A DNA stretch of 64,000 nt from Zoogloea sp041911615 (GCF_041911615.1 NZ_JAYROR010000138.1:1-64000), one strand, 5' to 3'; numbered from the stretch's first letter, positions 8,658 to 19,939 are shown. The notes: a model not told the origin generated them from the sequence alone. Translations and numbers: made by a program.

Positions 8658-9265
8658 ATGAAGCTCGTCGCCTCACTCACCAGCCCCTACGCCCGCAAGA
8701 TCCGCGTCGCCCTCGCCGAGAAGGGCCTGCCCTTCACCCTCGAGGTGGACATCCCGTGGCTGCCCGAAACCCAGGTGCCGGCCTACAACCCGCTGGGCAA
8801 GGTGCCCGCGCTGGTCGGCGACGACGGTGAGGTGTGGTACGACTCGCCGGTGATCGCGCTGTATCTCGAAACCCTCGGCGGCACCCCGTTGCTGCCGGCC
8901 GAGCGCGTCGCCAGCCTGCCGGTGCGCCAGACCGAAGCGCTCGCCGACGGCATTTCCGACGCCGCCATCGCCGCCTTCCTCGAAAGCCGGCGCCCCCCCG
9001 AGCAGCAGGACGCCGCCGGCATCGAACGCCAGCTCGCCAAGATCCACCGCGGCCTCGCCGCGCTGGAAGAACGCCTGGTGCAGCGCAAGGGCTTCGGCAA
9101 CGCCGCCCTCAACATCGCCGACATCGCCGTCGGCTGCACCCTCGGCTACCTGGACTTCCGCTTCGGACACCTCCACTGGCGCAGCACCCACCCCAAGCTC
9201 GCCGCCTGGGCCGCCGAGCTGATGGCCCGGCCGTCCTTCGTCGACACCACCCCGCCGCCCGCCTG

Positions 9266-9266
<1 letters not shown>
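8658..9266 (+). CDS. Glutathione S-transferase family protein
   Basis: 202 residues, normal for the family. The N-terminal thioredoxin-like domain starts MKLVASLTSPYARKIRVAL; the S-P-Y-A-R motif near residue 9 holds the likely catalytic Ser. It has the cis-Pro region NPLGKVPALVGDDGEVWYDSPVIALYL. An all-helical C-terminal domain carries NIADIAVGCTLGYLDFRF. Resembles the YibF-like GST group. Its stop codon overlaps the start of the ABC ATPase gene (TGATG), so translation is coupled, although a functional link is not obvious. Confidence 0.88.
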
Positions 9267-10198
<932 letters not shown>

Positions 10199-10255
10199 TC
10201 CCCCTGATTCCCATGACCCCGTCCATCCCGCCGCTGCCCCCGGAGGCCTGACCCG

Positions 10256-11038
10256 ATGGCCGCACTGTTCGCCCCGCCCCGCCTGTCGCCACGCCTGTTT
10301 GCCGTGTGGCGGCGCAACTTCCTGGTCTGGAAGAAGCTCGCCCTGCCCTCCATCGTCGGCAACCTGGCCGATCCGGTGATCTACATGCTCGGCCTCGGTT
10401 ACGGCCTCGGCATGCTGGTGCCCGAGGTCGAGGGCGTCTCCTACATCGCCTTCCTGGCCGGCGGCACCCTGTGCTACTCCACGATGAACGCCGCCACCTT
10501 CGAAGCGCTGTACTCCGGCTTCTCGCGGATGCACGTGCAGAAAACCTGGGAAGCCATCATGAACGCCCCGGTGGCGCTGGACGACATCGTCGCCGCCGAG
10601 CTGGTGTGGGCCGCCAGCAAGGCCACCCTGGCCGGCACCGCGATCCTCGCGGTGATCGCCCTGTTCGGCTTCACCGCCTCGCCGCTGGCGCTGGCGGCGA
10701 TCCCGGTGGTGTTCCTCACCGGGCTGTGCTTCGCCGCCCTCGGCCTCATCATGACCGCGCTGGCGCCCAGCTACGACTTCTTCATGTATTACTTCACCCT
10801 GTTCGTCACCCCCATGACGATGCTCTCCGGCGTGTTCTTCCCCCAGAGCCAGCTCCCCGACGCGGTGCGCGGCGTGGCCGACCAGTTACCCCTCGCCCAC
10901 GCCGTGGCGGTGGTGCGGCCGCTGCTGCTCGGCCAGATGCCGGCCCAGCCCGGCCTGCACCTGGCGGTGCTGGCGCTCGTCACCCTTGCGGCCTTCTGGC
11001 TCGCCCTTGCCCTGACCCGCCGACGCCTGCTGAAGTAA
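10256..11038 (+). CDS. ABC-2 type permease (NodJ-like)
   Basis: 260 residues, about six membrane helices. The start region VWRRNFLVWKKLALPSIVGNLADPVIYMLGLGYGLG and the C-terminal VTPMTMLSGVFFPQSQLPDAV are hallmarks of NodJ/ABC-2 permeases. It partners the ATPase 57 bases upstream. Inner-membrane export channel; cargo unknown. Followed by the 21-bp repeat array. Confidence 0.9.
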   Translation: MAALFAPPRLSPRLFAVWRRNFLVWKKLALPSIVGNLADPVIYMLGLGYGLGMLVPEVEGVSYIAFLAGGTLCYSTMNAATFEALYSGFSRMHVQKTWEAIMNAPVALDDIVAAELVWAASKATLAGTAILAVIALFGFTASPLALAAIPVVFLTGLCFAALGLIMTALAPSYDFFMYYFTLFVTPMTMLSGVFFPQSQLPDAVRGVADQLPLAHAVAVVRPLLLGQMPAQPGLHLAVLALVTLAAFWLALALTRRRLLK

Positions 11039-11074
11039 GCCGATTCGCGCCAGCCGCCGCCCGCGCGGCGCCCG

Positions 11075-11347
11075 TCAAAGCGTGGGCGCAGATCGCCCAG
11101 CGAAAACTTGGACGTGTTCAAATCCGACTTGCGATTTTTCAAGTCAAACTTGCGCCCCTGCACCTTAAAGATGCATGAATCCAGCCCGGACTTGCGATGT
11201 TCCAGGTCCGACATGGAAAAAAACCAACCCAAACTTGCAAGGCCGCAAATCGGAGCTCGAAGCGCGCAAGTCAGACTTGGACGCACGCAAATCCCCCTTG
11301 AAAACGTCCAGATAAAACTTGCGACCGTCCAAGTTCCGGTTCGGTTG
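11075..11347. repeat. Array of about 13 degenerate 21-bp units containing a 13-bp palindrome
   Basis: Successive units begin at 11075, 11096, 11117, 11138, 11159, 11180, 11201, 11222, 11243, 11264, 11285, 11306 and 11327, with exact 21-base spacing and no slippage. The shared core is roughly CAAATC-N-GACTTG. The best copy, at 11267-11279, is a perfect palindrome CAAGTCAGACTTG. Other good cores are CAAATCCGACTTG (11119) and CAAGTCAAACTTG (11140). Because 21 is seven codons, several frames stay open with heptad-like repeats (for example SKSDLRA), but codon order, stops and lack of a start argue against a current gene. It fills the space between the ABC permease and cutA. Confidence 0.85.
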
Positions 11348-11387
11348 TACCCTCTCGCCCACGCACACCGTCGCCGCCCCCATCGCC

Positions 11388-11717
11388 ATGCCCGACACCT
11401 TGCTCGTCCTCACCAACCTGCCCGACGCCGAGGCCGCCGGGCGCATCGCGCGGCTCCTGATCGAACGCCGCCTCGCCGCCTGCGTGAACATCCTCGCCCC
11501 CTGCACCTCGGTGTACCGCTGGAACGGCGCCGTCGAGACCGCCGCCGAGGTGCCGCTGCTCATCAAGACCTGCGCCGACCGCTACCCGGCGCTACAGGCC
11601 GCGCTGGCCGAAGCCCACCCCTACGAACTTCCCGAGATCGTCGCGGTCCCTCTGCACGACGGCCTGCCCGCGTATCGGGCGTGGGTCGCCGCCGAAACCC
11701 GCGAGGCTCAGCCCTGA
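11388..11717 (+). CDS. cutA: CutA1 divalent-ion tolerance protein
   Basis: 109 residues from the ATG at 11388; the open frame upstream is repeat-array sequence. CutA family features: LVLTNLPDAEAAGRIARLLIERRLAACVNI, the SVYRWNG turn, VPLLIKTCADRYPAL, and HPYELPEIVAVPL. Forms a trimer with a ferredoxin-like fold and is cytoplasmic; linked to copper tolerance in E. coli, though its exact role is unsettled. Directly upstream of dsbD, the classical cutA-dsbD order. Confidence 0.94.
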   Translation: MPDTLLVLTNLPDAEAAGRIARLLIERRLAACVNILAPCTSVYRWNGAVETAAEVPLLIKTCADRYPALQAALAEAHPYELPEIVAVPLHDGLPAYRAWVAAETREAQP

Positions 11718-11775
11718 CCCCTCTTCTTGATCCAGGCGCTGGCGCATCCCGCGCCCGCCCGCCAAGCTCCCGGCC

Positions 11776-13584
11776 ATGAACCGCATCTTCCGCACCCTGC
11801 TCTTCTTTCTCGCCAGCCTGCTCGTCAGCCTCGGCGCCCTCGCCGGCGACGAGCCGCTGCCCGTCGAACAAGCCTTCCGCGCCAGCGCCCGCGCGGTGGA
11901 CGATCACACCGTCGAAGTCCGCTTCGAGATCGCCGACGGCTACTACCTCTATCGCCACCGCTTCAAGTTCGAGGCCGACGGCATCGCCTTTGGCGAGCCG
12001 TCGCTGCCCGCCGGCAAGCCCAAGAAGGACGACGCCTTCGGCGAGGTCGAGATCTACCGCAAGGCGCTGGTCTTCGCGCTGCCCGTCACGGCCGGCAAGC
12101 CGCCCTTCACGCTCAACTTGGTGAGCCAGGGCTGCGCCGACATCGGCATCTGCTACCCGCCCCAGACCCACACCCTGCCCATCGCCCTGACCAGCGGCAC
12201 GGGTGGCGAAAGCCTGCTCGCCCGCGCCCTCGGCAAGGGCGACGCGCCGGCGGCCACGCCCGCTCCCGCCAGCAGCGCCGACGCGCAGGACGAGTCCGGC
12301 CGCATCGCCGGCCTGCTGGCCGGCGGCGGCCTGCTGGCAACCCTCGCCAGCTTCTTCGGTTTCGGCCTGCTGCTGGCCTTCACCCCCTGCGTGTTCCCGA
12401 TGATCCCGATCCTCTCCGGCATCATCGTCGGCCACGGCCACGGCATCACCAAGGGCCGCGCCTTCAGCCTGTCGCTGCTCTACGTGCTGGGGATGGCGGT
12501 CACCTACGCCGCCGCCGGCGTCGCCGCGGGGCTGTCGGGCACGCTGCTGTCGGCCGCGCTGCAGAACCCCTGGGTGCTCGGCAGCTTCGCGCTGGTGTTC
12601 GTCGCCCTCGCCCTGTCGATGTTCGGCTTCTACGAGTTCCAGCTCCCCACCGCGCTGCAGAGCCGCCTCTCCGACACCGCCAACCACCAGAAGGGCGGCT
12701 CGCCCGGCGGCGTGATCGCCATGGGCGCCCTGTCGGCGCTGATCGTCGGCCCGTGCGTCGCCGCGCCGCTGGCCGGCGCGCTGCTCTACATCGCCAGGAC
12801 CGGCGACGCCGCGCTCGGCGGCCTCGCGCTGTTCTTCATGGCGCTCGGGATGGGCGCGCCGCTGATCGTCGTCGGCGTGCTGGCGCGCAGCGCCCTGCCC
12901 AAGGCCGGCCCGTGGATGGAAAACGTCAAGCGCGCCTTCGGCGTGGTGCTGCTGGCGGTGGCCGTGTGGCTGGTGTCGCCGGTGCTGCCCGGCGTCGCGA
13001 CGATGTTCGCGTGGGCGGCGATCCTCGTCGTGTCGGCGATCTACCTCCACGCCCTCGATCCACTGCCCGCCCACGCCAGCGGCTGGCAGCGCTTCTGGAA
13101 AGGCTGGGGCGTGCTCGCCCTGCTGGCCGGCGCGGCACTGTTCGTCGGCGCCCTCGCCGGCTCCCGCGATCCGCTGCAGCCCCTCGCGATCCTGCGCGCC
13201 CAGGCCGCCGGCGCCCCACTGGCCGAGACGAAATTCCAGCGCGTGCGCTCGGTGGCCGAACTCGACCAGGTGCTGAAGACCGCCAGCCGCCCGGTGATGC
13301 TCGATTTTTATGCCGACTGGTGCATCTCCTGCAAGGAGATGGAGCGCTTCACCTTCGCCGACCCGGCGGTGGCCCGTCGCCTGGCCGGCTTCCAGCTGAT
13401 CCAGGCCGACGTCACCGCCAACGACGACGACGACAAGGCGCTGCTCAAGCGCTTCAAGCTGTTCGGCCCGCCGGGCATCATCTTCTTCGACGCCACGGGC
13501 AACGAACGCCCCCAGCTTCGCGTGGTCGGCTTCCAGGAAGCCGAGATCTTCGCCAAGGCCCTCGACGCCGCGCTCACCCCCTGA
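11776..13584 (+). CDS. dsbD: Thiol:disulfide interchange protein DsbD
   Basis: 602 residues with all three DsbD parts. There is a signal peptide (MNRIFRTLLFFLASLLVSLGALA) and a periplasmic immunoglobulin-like domain with its redox pair in CADIGICYPP. Next comes a membrane domain of eight or so helices with cysteines in FTPCVFPMIP and VGPCVAAPL. Last is a periplasmic thioredoxin domain with DWCISCKEM. It carries electrons from cytoplasmic thioredoxin to periplasmic DsbC/CcmG-type partners. 58 bases after cutA. Confidence 0.95.
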   Translation: MNRIFRTLLFFLASLLVSLGALAGDEPLPVEQAFRASARAVDDHTVEVRFEIADGYYLYRHRFKFEADGIAFGEPSLPAGKPKKDDAFGEVEIYRKALVFALPVTAGKPPFTLNLVSQGCADIGICYPPQTHTLPIALTSGTGGESLLARALGKGDAPAATPAPASSADAQDESGRIAGLLAGGGLLATLASFFGFGLLLAFTPCVFPMIPILSGIIVGHGHGITKGRAFSLSLLYVLGMAVTYAAAGVAAGLSGTLLSAALQNPWVLGSFALVFVALALSMFGFYEFQLPTALQSRLSDTANHQKGGSPGGVIAMGALSALIVGPCVAAPLAGALLYIARTGDAALGGLALFFMALGMGAPLIVVGVLARSALPKAGPWMENVKRAFGVVLLAVAVWLVSPVLPGVATMFAWAAILVVSAIYLHALDPLPAHASGWQRFWKGWGVLALLAGAALFVGALAGSRDPLQPLAILRAQAAGAPLAETKFQRVRSVAELDQVLKTASRPVMLDFYADWCISCKEMERFTFADPAVARRLAGFQLIQADVTANDDDDKALLKRFKLFGPPGIIFFDATGNERPQLRVVGFQEAEIFAKALDAALTP

Positions 13585-13615
13585 GCCCCCGCGGCGGCGT
13601 GTCCCCGCTGGCCTT

Positions 13616-13629
13616 CCCGCGATAGCGGG
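13616..13629. repeat. Small hairpin after dsbD
   Basis: CCCGC-GATA-GCGGG, a 5-bp stem with no T-run. Possibly a weak 3' stem of the dsbD message. Confidence 0.25.
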
Positions 13630-13720
13630 CCTATGCTTGAGCGATGAACACCGATTCGCCGCGCCGCGGGGCACATCGCCCCCGAGCGGCGCGCCGGTCA
13701 CCGAGGGGACACGCCAAACC

Positions 13721-15199
13721 ATGCCGAACCTGCCCGATTTCGACGACCTGTACGTCATTTCCGACCTGCACATGGGCGGCGAGCCGGATTTCCAGATCCT
13801 CCGCGAAACCGCCCGGCTGGCCGGCTTCATCCGCCGCCTCGCCACCCAGACGCCGGAGCGCCGCCTGGCCCTGGTCCTCAATGGCGACGTGATCGACACC
13901 CTGGCCGAGGACGACACGGTGAAAGGCTACGTGGCGATGCTCGACGCGCCGGAAGTCGTCGCCGGTATCATCAGGCGCCCGGCCTTCGCGCCGGTGTGGG
14001 ACGCCCTCACCGAGTTCGTGAAGGGCAAAAAACGCACCCTCGTGATCGTCATCGGCAACCACGACGTGGAACTCTCGCTGCCCGCCGTTCAGCGGATGCT
14101 CGTCGAGCGCCTCACCGGCGGCAAGGCCGAGGCCCGCGCCCGCATCGAGTTTTCGACCACCGGCGCCGGCTATCCGTGCACCGTCGGCAACGAGCGGGTG
14201 TTCTGCACCCACGGCAACGAGGTCGACGTCTGGAACTACAACCTCTACGAGGATCTGGCCCGCCTCGGACGACGGCTCAACGTCGGCCAGCAGCTCAACG
14301 AATGGCACCCCAACCCGGGCACGCGGATGGTCAAGGACGTGATGAACGCGGTGAAACGCCGCTACGCCTGGATCGACCTGCTCAAGCCCGAAAAGCCCGC
14401 GGCGCTGGGCGGCATCCTGCTCACCCTCGACCCCGGCCAGGCCCGCAAGCTCACCCAGCTGGTCTCGGTGGTGCCCACGCCCCTCGACACCGCCGCCCGC
14501 GACAACCGGCTCGGCGCCGGCCCCGCGGCCAGCGCCGGCGGGACGCCCCTCGACCAGCTGCTCGGCCCCAACCTGCGCGAGATCTGCAGCCGTAACGCCG
14601 CCGCCCGCCGCTCGCCGCGGGCCGACGACATGCTGCTGGCCGCCGAATACGCGCTCGGCGACGGCCTCGGGGCCGGCAGCGCCGACGAAGCCACCCTGGG
14701 CGGCTGGCAGTACGCCTGGGATCGCCTGACCGGCTGGATCACCGGCGTGCCCAAGGAAGAAGCCCTGCGCCGGGCGCTGCTCGACTGGCTGCACGACGAC
14801 AAGACCTTCGACACCGCCGTACACGACGACACCAGCCGCGACATCCTCAAGTCGGTCGGCGCCGACTTCCGCTTCGTCGTCACCGGCCACACCCACCTCG
14901 CCCGCAACATCGACCTGGGCGGTGGCCGCCGCTACCTCAACGCCGGCACCTGGATCCGCCTGATCCGGCTCACCCCGGCGCTGCTCGGCGACCCGGCCGC
15001 GTTCAAGCAGGTCTACGCGGTGTTCGAGAATGGCCGGATGAGCGCCCTCGACGCCGCCGAGATCGGCGGCAAGAAACTGGTCCTCGACCGCACCACCGCC
15101 GTGCGCATCGCCAGCGAAGACGGCACCACCCGCGGCACGCTCATCGACGTGAAGGGGAACGGCAGCGGCCCCGACCTCGAATTCCAGCCGGAGGCCTGA
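13721..15199 (+). CDS. Calcineurin-like metallophosphoesterase paired with CHAT protein
   Basis: 492 residues from the ATG at 13721; the frame is open to a TTG at 13637, but the upstream part looks non-coding. The binuclear-metal motifs of the family are present in order: DLYVISDLHMGG (Asp15, His17), LVLNGDVID, VIVIGNHDVE, FCTHGNEVD and VVTGHTHLARN. Between the last two is a long insert of about 200 residues not typical of simple family members. Substrate unknown (phosphodiester or phosphomonoester). It ends 3 bases before the CHAT gene, so the two are co-translated and probably act together. Confidence 0.85.
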   Translation: MPNLPDFDDLYVISDLHMGGEPDFQILRETARLAGFIRRLATQTPERRLALVLNGDVIDTLAEDDTVKGYVAMLDAPEVVAGIIRRPAFAPVWDALTEFVKGKKRTLVIVIGNHDVELSLPAVQRMLVERLTGGKAEARARIEFSTTGAGYPCTVGNERVFCTHGNEVDVWNYNLYEDLARLGRRLNVGQQLNEWHPNPGTRMVKDVMNAVKRRYAWIDLLKPEKPAALGGILLTLDPGQARKLTQLVSVVPTPLDTAARDNRLGAGPAASAGGTPLDQLLGPNLREICSRNAAARRSPRADDMLLAAEYALGDGLGAGSADEATLGGWQYAWDRLTGWITGVPKEEALRRALLDWLHDDKTFDTAVHDDTSRDILKSVGADFRFVVTGHTHLARNIDLGGGRRYLNAGTWIRLIRLTPALLGDPAAFKQVYAVFENGRMSALDAAEIGGKKLVLDRTTAVRIASEDGTTRGTLIDVKGNGSGPDLEFQPEA

Positions 15200-15202
15200 A
15201 CC

Positions 15203-17212
15203 ATGCGCACCACCCACGACATCCGCAACGTCAAGCTCGAGTTCCTGCGCCCCGGGCCGGCCCACAACCAGCTCCTGTCGCCGCTCACCCCCTACGTCGC
15301 GGTGTGCGGCGACGACGGCTCGGTGACGGTCAACATGCCCTTCGAGCACCGCGAACTGCTCGTCCGCCTGCGCCGCCTGCGCTACGAGAACGGCGTCGAC
15401 CCGGCCCAGGACATCCAGCGCCAGGCCGAGGTGCGCAGCATGGGCGAGGAGATCGGCAAGATCATCGGCCAGGTGCCCTCGCTGCTGTCGGCCCTTTGCG
15501 GCGCCGGCAACGAGCTGGTGCACCTGCGCCTGGTGCTGTCGCCCTCCGAGCTGGGCATGGTGCCCTTCGAGATGGCGATCTCGCCCAACGCCTTTCCCGG
15601 CTCCGGCACCGCCCTGTTCCTGCAGCCCTGCGCGCCAATCACCGTCACCCGCGAGGTGCGCCGCAGCACCCCGCTCAAGGTCGAGTGGAACCGCCGGCCG
15701 CGCATCCTGTTCGCCTTCGCCTCGCCGCCGGGCTATGCCCCGGTACCGGCGCAGGATCACCTCAACGCCCTGCGCCGGGCCATCGAGCCCTGGGTGGACA
15801 TCGTCGACCCCGATCAGCCCGAGCAGCGCCTCGACAAGGTGCGGGCCCACCTCACCGTGCTCCCCGACGCCACCCTCGAGGCCATCCGCCAGGCCTGCGC
15901 CGAGACCGACTACACCCACGTCCACATCCTCGCCCACGGCGACGCCTACCAGGACGCCGGCGACAACCGCTTCGGCGTCGCCCTCGCCGGCACCCTCGAC
16001 CCCACCCGGGCCGACATCGTGGACGGCACCCGCCTCGCCATCGCCCTCACCGCCGCCCGCAGCAACGGCGCCACCCCGGCGGTGCCCACCTTCGTGTCGC
16101 TGGCCACCTGCGACTCCGGCAACATCGAGTCGGTGCTCACCCCCGGCGGCAGCATCGCGCACGCCCTGCACATGGCCGGCATCCCGTGGGTCGTCGCATC
16201 GCAGTTCCCGCTGTGGATGCGCGCCTCCACGATGGCCACCGAAATCCTCTACGGCGGCATCCTCACCGGCAACGATCCGCGCCGCGTGCTCTTCGACCTG
16301 CGCCAGCGCCTGCGCGCCAACGCGCCCAGCACCCACGACTGGGCGAGCATCGTCGCCTACGCCAGCGTGCCCTGGGGTTTCCAGGACGACGTGCAGCGCT
16401 TCCGCTACCAGCAGACCAAGCGCCGCGCCGAGGTCCAGTTCGCCCGCATCGACAGCTTCGTCAAGCGCCTCGACGAACGCAGCGTCGCCGGCCTCAGCGC
16501 CGACGTCGCCGCCGAGATCCGCCTGCGCGAAGCCAACATCCGCCAGATCATCGCCGGCTGGCAGAAGGAAGCCCTGACCTCCGACTGCGCCGCCACCGCC
16601 AGCGAACTGCTGGGCATGGGCGGCGCGCTGGAAAAACGCATCGCCCTCAACCGGCTGATCCTCTCCGGCGCCAACCGCTCCGGCGACGACCTCGTCGTGG
16701 TGCGCGAAGCCTTCGCCCGCTCCCGCGACGCCTATCGCACCGCCGTACGCCGCAATCCCAACAGCCACTGGGCGCTCACCCAGTACCTCAGCCTCGAGGC
16801 CATCCGCGACGACGACGCCGGCGAGGCCCGGACGCGCCGTCTCGCCGCGCTCGCCCCGTGGTGGACCGCCGCCATGCAGATCGCCGGCTGGCAGTACGAC
16901 GCCACCGGCGACGGCCATCCGCAGGATCGCATCTGGGCGATCGGCACCCAGCTCGAACTGCTCGCCCTCGGCCGGCTGTTCGCGCCGCCCGCGCCCGACT
17001 GCGCGGCCGGCGTGGTCGAACAGGCCCGCGGCCTCGCCGCCGAACTGGTGCGCCTGGTGAGCGCCGGCACCGACAGCTTCCCCCTCGACTCGACGGTCCG
17101 CCAGTTCGGCCGCTACCGGCGCTTCTGGCGCAACGCCGTCTGGGACGACCTGATCGAGGCGATCCTCGAAGCCCTCGGCCAGCCGCCCGCCCCCGCACAG
17201 GCCGCTCAATAA
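15203..17212 (+). CDS. CHAT-domain (caspase-like) protein
   Basis: 669 residues. A CHAT domain (caspase HetF-associated) spans roughly residues 165-400. The catalytic dyad is visible as His245 in VHILAHGDAYQ and Cys303 in SLATCDSGN, followed by GGSIAHALHMAGIPWVVASQFP, the usual post-Cys segment. The N-terminal 160 residues form an unrecognised domain containing ELGMVPFEMAISP, typical of the region before CHAT. The C-terminal 250 residues are helical and may be a TPR-like sensor. CHAT proteins act as caspase-like proteases, several of them in abortive-infection systems. A GGAGG site overlaps the end of the phosphoesterase gene. Confidence 0.87.
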   Translation: MRTTHDIRNVKLEFLRPGPAHNQLLSPLTPYVAVCGDDGSVTVNMPFEHRELLVRLRRLRYENGVDPAQDIQRQAEVRSMGEEIGKIIGQVPSLLSALCGAGNELVHLRLVLSPSELGMVPFEMAISPNAFPGSGTALFLQPCAPITVTREVRRSTPLKVEWNRRPRILFAFASPPGYAPVPAQDHLNALRRAIEPWVDIVDPDQPEQRLDKVRAHLTVLPDATLEAIRQACAETDYTHVHILAHGDAYQDAGDNRFGVALAGTLDPTRADIVDGTRLAIALTAARSNGATPAVPTFVSLATCDSGNIESVLTPGGSIAHALHMAGIPWVVASQFPLWMRASTMATEILYGGILTGNDPRRVLFDLRQRLRANAPSTHDWASIVAYASVPWGFQDDVQRFRYQQTKRRAEVQFARIDSFVKRLDERSVAGLSADVAAEIRLREANIRQIIAGWQKEALTSDCAATASELLGMGGALEKRIALNRLILSGANRSGDDLVVVREAFARSRDAYRTAVRRNPNSHWALTQYLSLEAIRDDDAGEARTRRLAALAPWWTAAMQIAGWQYDATGDGHPQDRIWAIGTQLELLALGRLFAPPAPDCAAGVVEQARGLAAELVRLVSAGTDSFPLDSTVRQFGRYRRFWRNAVWDDLIEAILEALGQPPAPAQAAQ

Positions 17213-17229
17213 CCCGGCGCAAAAACCGA

Positions 17230-17235
17230 TATAAT
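17230..17235 (+). promoter_or_regulatory. -10 box of the ahcY riboswitch transcript
   Basis: A perfect TATAAT placed a few bases before the SAH riboswitch aptamer, so transcription would start right at the aptamer's 5' end. The -35 region overlaps the end of the CHAT gene and is not a close match to consensus. Confidence 0.6.
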
Positions 17236-17243
17236 CGCGACTC

Positions 17244-17346
17244 GCTTCGAGGAGCGCTGCAAGATCGCCCGGCGCAAGGCCGGGCCATCCCAGGCTCGAT
17301 GTCAGTGGCGGCGGCCCGTCCGCACCACCTGCAACCGCGCTCACCC
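17244..17346 (+). promoter_or_regulatory. SAH riboswitch upstream of ahcY
   Basis: Contains the conserved SAH-aptamer core GAGGAGCGCTGCAA at 17250-17263 and the matching 3' element CAACCGCGCTCACC near 17332-17345. A variable GC hairpin lies between them (CCGGCGCAAGGCCGGG). Known function: binds S-adenosylhomocysteine and turns on the hydrolase gene that removes it. The distance to the ahcY ATG at 17490 leaves about 140 bases for an expression platform. Position, core and target gene all agree. Confidence 0.9.
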
Positions 17347-17489
17347 GTCCATGCTCTGTTTGCAAACCCGTGCCGGGCACGGGGAGACGCGGTGAGCCGT
17401 TGTCCACAGCCACCCGCAGTACCGCCGCCGCAGGATGCCGTCCTGCTCGGCGCGCTCTCCCTTCCCGGCCACACGTTCGAGGAAAACTC

Positions 17490-18902
<1,413 letters not shown>

Positions 18903-18922
18903 GAAGCCGGGATGAGTCAGGA

Positions 18923-18954
18923 GGGAGGAGCAAGGAGCGCGCTCCGCTCCTCCC
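18923..18954. repeat. GGAGGAG/CTCCTCC hairpin element between ahcY and metF
   Basis: GGGAGGAGC (18923-18931) pairs with GCTCCTCCC (18946-18954) around an inner perfect palindrome GGAGCGCGCTCC (18934-18945). The purine-rich arm resembles the repeat inside uvrA near 48721-48785, suggesting a common dispersed element. There is no T-run, so it is not a standard terminator. Confidence 0.6.
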
Positions 18955-19007
18955 CCCGCACATCACGGAACCCGCGGCGCCCCGGGCGCCGCACGTACGG
19001 AGCAGTC

Positions 19008-19853
19008 ATGACCACGCCTCACTCCTCCCAGCACCTCTCCATCGAATTTTTCCCCCCGCAAACGGCCGAAGGCGCCGACAAGCTGCGCACCGTGCGCCAG
19101 AAGCTTGCGGTGCTCAAGCCCGAGTTCTTCTCGGTCACCTTCGGTGCGGGCGGCACCACGCAGGATCGCACCTTCGAGGCCGTCTTCGAGATCCAGCAGG
19201 AAGGCCACCAGGCCGCGCCGCACCTGTCGTGCATCGGCTCGACCCGCGAGCACATCCGCGAGATCCTGCAGCGCTACCAGGCCGCCGGCATCCGCCGCAT
19301 CGTGGCCCTGCGCGGCGACCTGCCCTCGGGCGTGGGCTTTGCCGGCGAACTCCGCTACGCCAACGAGCTGGTGGAATTCATCCGTGCCGAAACCGGCGAC
19401 CACTTCCACATCGAAGTCGCCGCCTACCCCGAGTACCACCCCCAGGCCCGCACGCCCCAGGACGACATCCTCGCCTTCAAGCGCAAGGTCGAGGCCGGTG
19501 CCGATTCGGCGATCACCCAGTACTTCTACAACGTGGATGCCTACCTGCACTTCCGCGACGAATGTGCCGCGCTGGGCGTCAATGTGCCCATCGTGCCGGG
19601 CATCATGCCCATCGTGTCCTTCTCCAAGCTGGCCCGCTTCTCGGATGCCTGCGGCGCCGAGATCCCCCGCTGGATGCGCCGCAAGTTCGAAGCCTTCGGC
19701 GACGACAGCGACAGCATCAAGGCCTTCGGGCTGGATGTGGTGAGCGAGCTGTGCGAGAAGCTCCTCGCCGCCGGCGCGCCGGGGCTGCACTTCTACAGCA
19801 TGAACCAGTCCGCCGCCACGCTGGCCATCTGCCAGCGCCTGGGCATTGCCTGA
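19008..19853 (+). CDS. metF: Methylenetetrahydrofolate reductase
   Basis: 281 residues from the ATG at 19008; an earlier ATG at 18912 falls in the repeat and is rejected. Typical MetF: LSIEFFPPQTAEGADKL, EFFSVTFGAGGTTQDRT, HLSCIGSTREHIREIL, IVALRGDLPSGVGF, AYPEYHPQA and AITQYFYNVDAYLHF. FAD-dependent, cytoplasmic; makes 5-methyl-THF for methionine synthesis. Works downstream of ahcY in recycling homocysteine. Confidence 0.97.
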   Translation: MTTPHSSQHLSIEFFPPQTAEGADKLRTVRQKLAVLKPEFFSVTFGAGGTTQDRTFEAVFEIQQEGHQAAPHLSCIGSTREHIREILQRYQAAGIRRIVALRGDLPSGVGFAGELRYANELVEFIRAETGDHFHIEVAAYPEYHPQARTPQDDILAFKRKVEAGADSAITQYFYNVDAYLHFRDECAALGVNVPIVPGIMPIVSFSKLARFSDACGAEIPRWMRRKFEAFGDDSDSIKAFGLDVVSELCEKLLAAGAPGLHFYSMNQSAATLAICQRLGIA

Positions 19854-19920
19854 GATGAACGCCCCCCGATGCGCCTTCGGCGTGGAGGGCCGGCTTAGTA
19901 CAGCCGACCCGTTCGGCAGG

Positions 19921-19939
19921 CATGGCGCAGTGCGCCATG
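19921..19939. repeat. 19-bp palindrome in the metF-dnaJ gap
   Basis: CATGGCGCA-G-TGCGCCATG is a perfect inverted repeat. About 15 bases further, CCCCCC-ACT-GGGGGG (19955-19969) adds a second hairpin. Together they occupy the 209-base gap 19854-20062, which has no other recognised content. Confidence 0.55.

Noticed and set aside
11108..11779. Plus-strand frame through the 21-bp array with heptad repeats
   Set aside because: Its start lies in the array without a ribosome site, several frames are open equally, and it runs out of phase over cutA.
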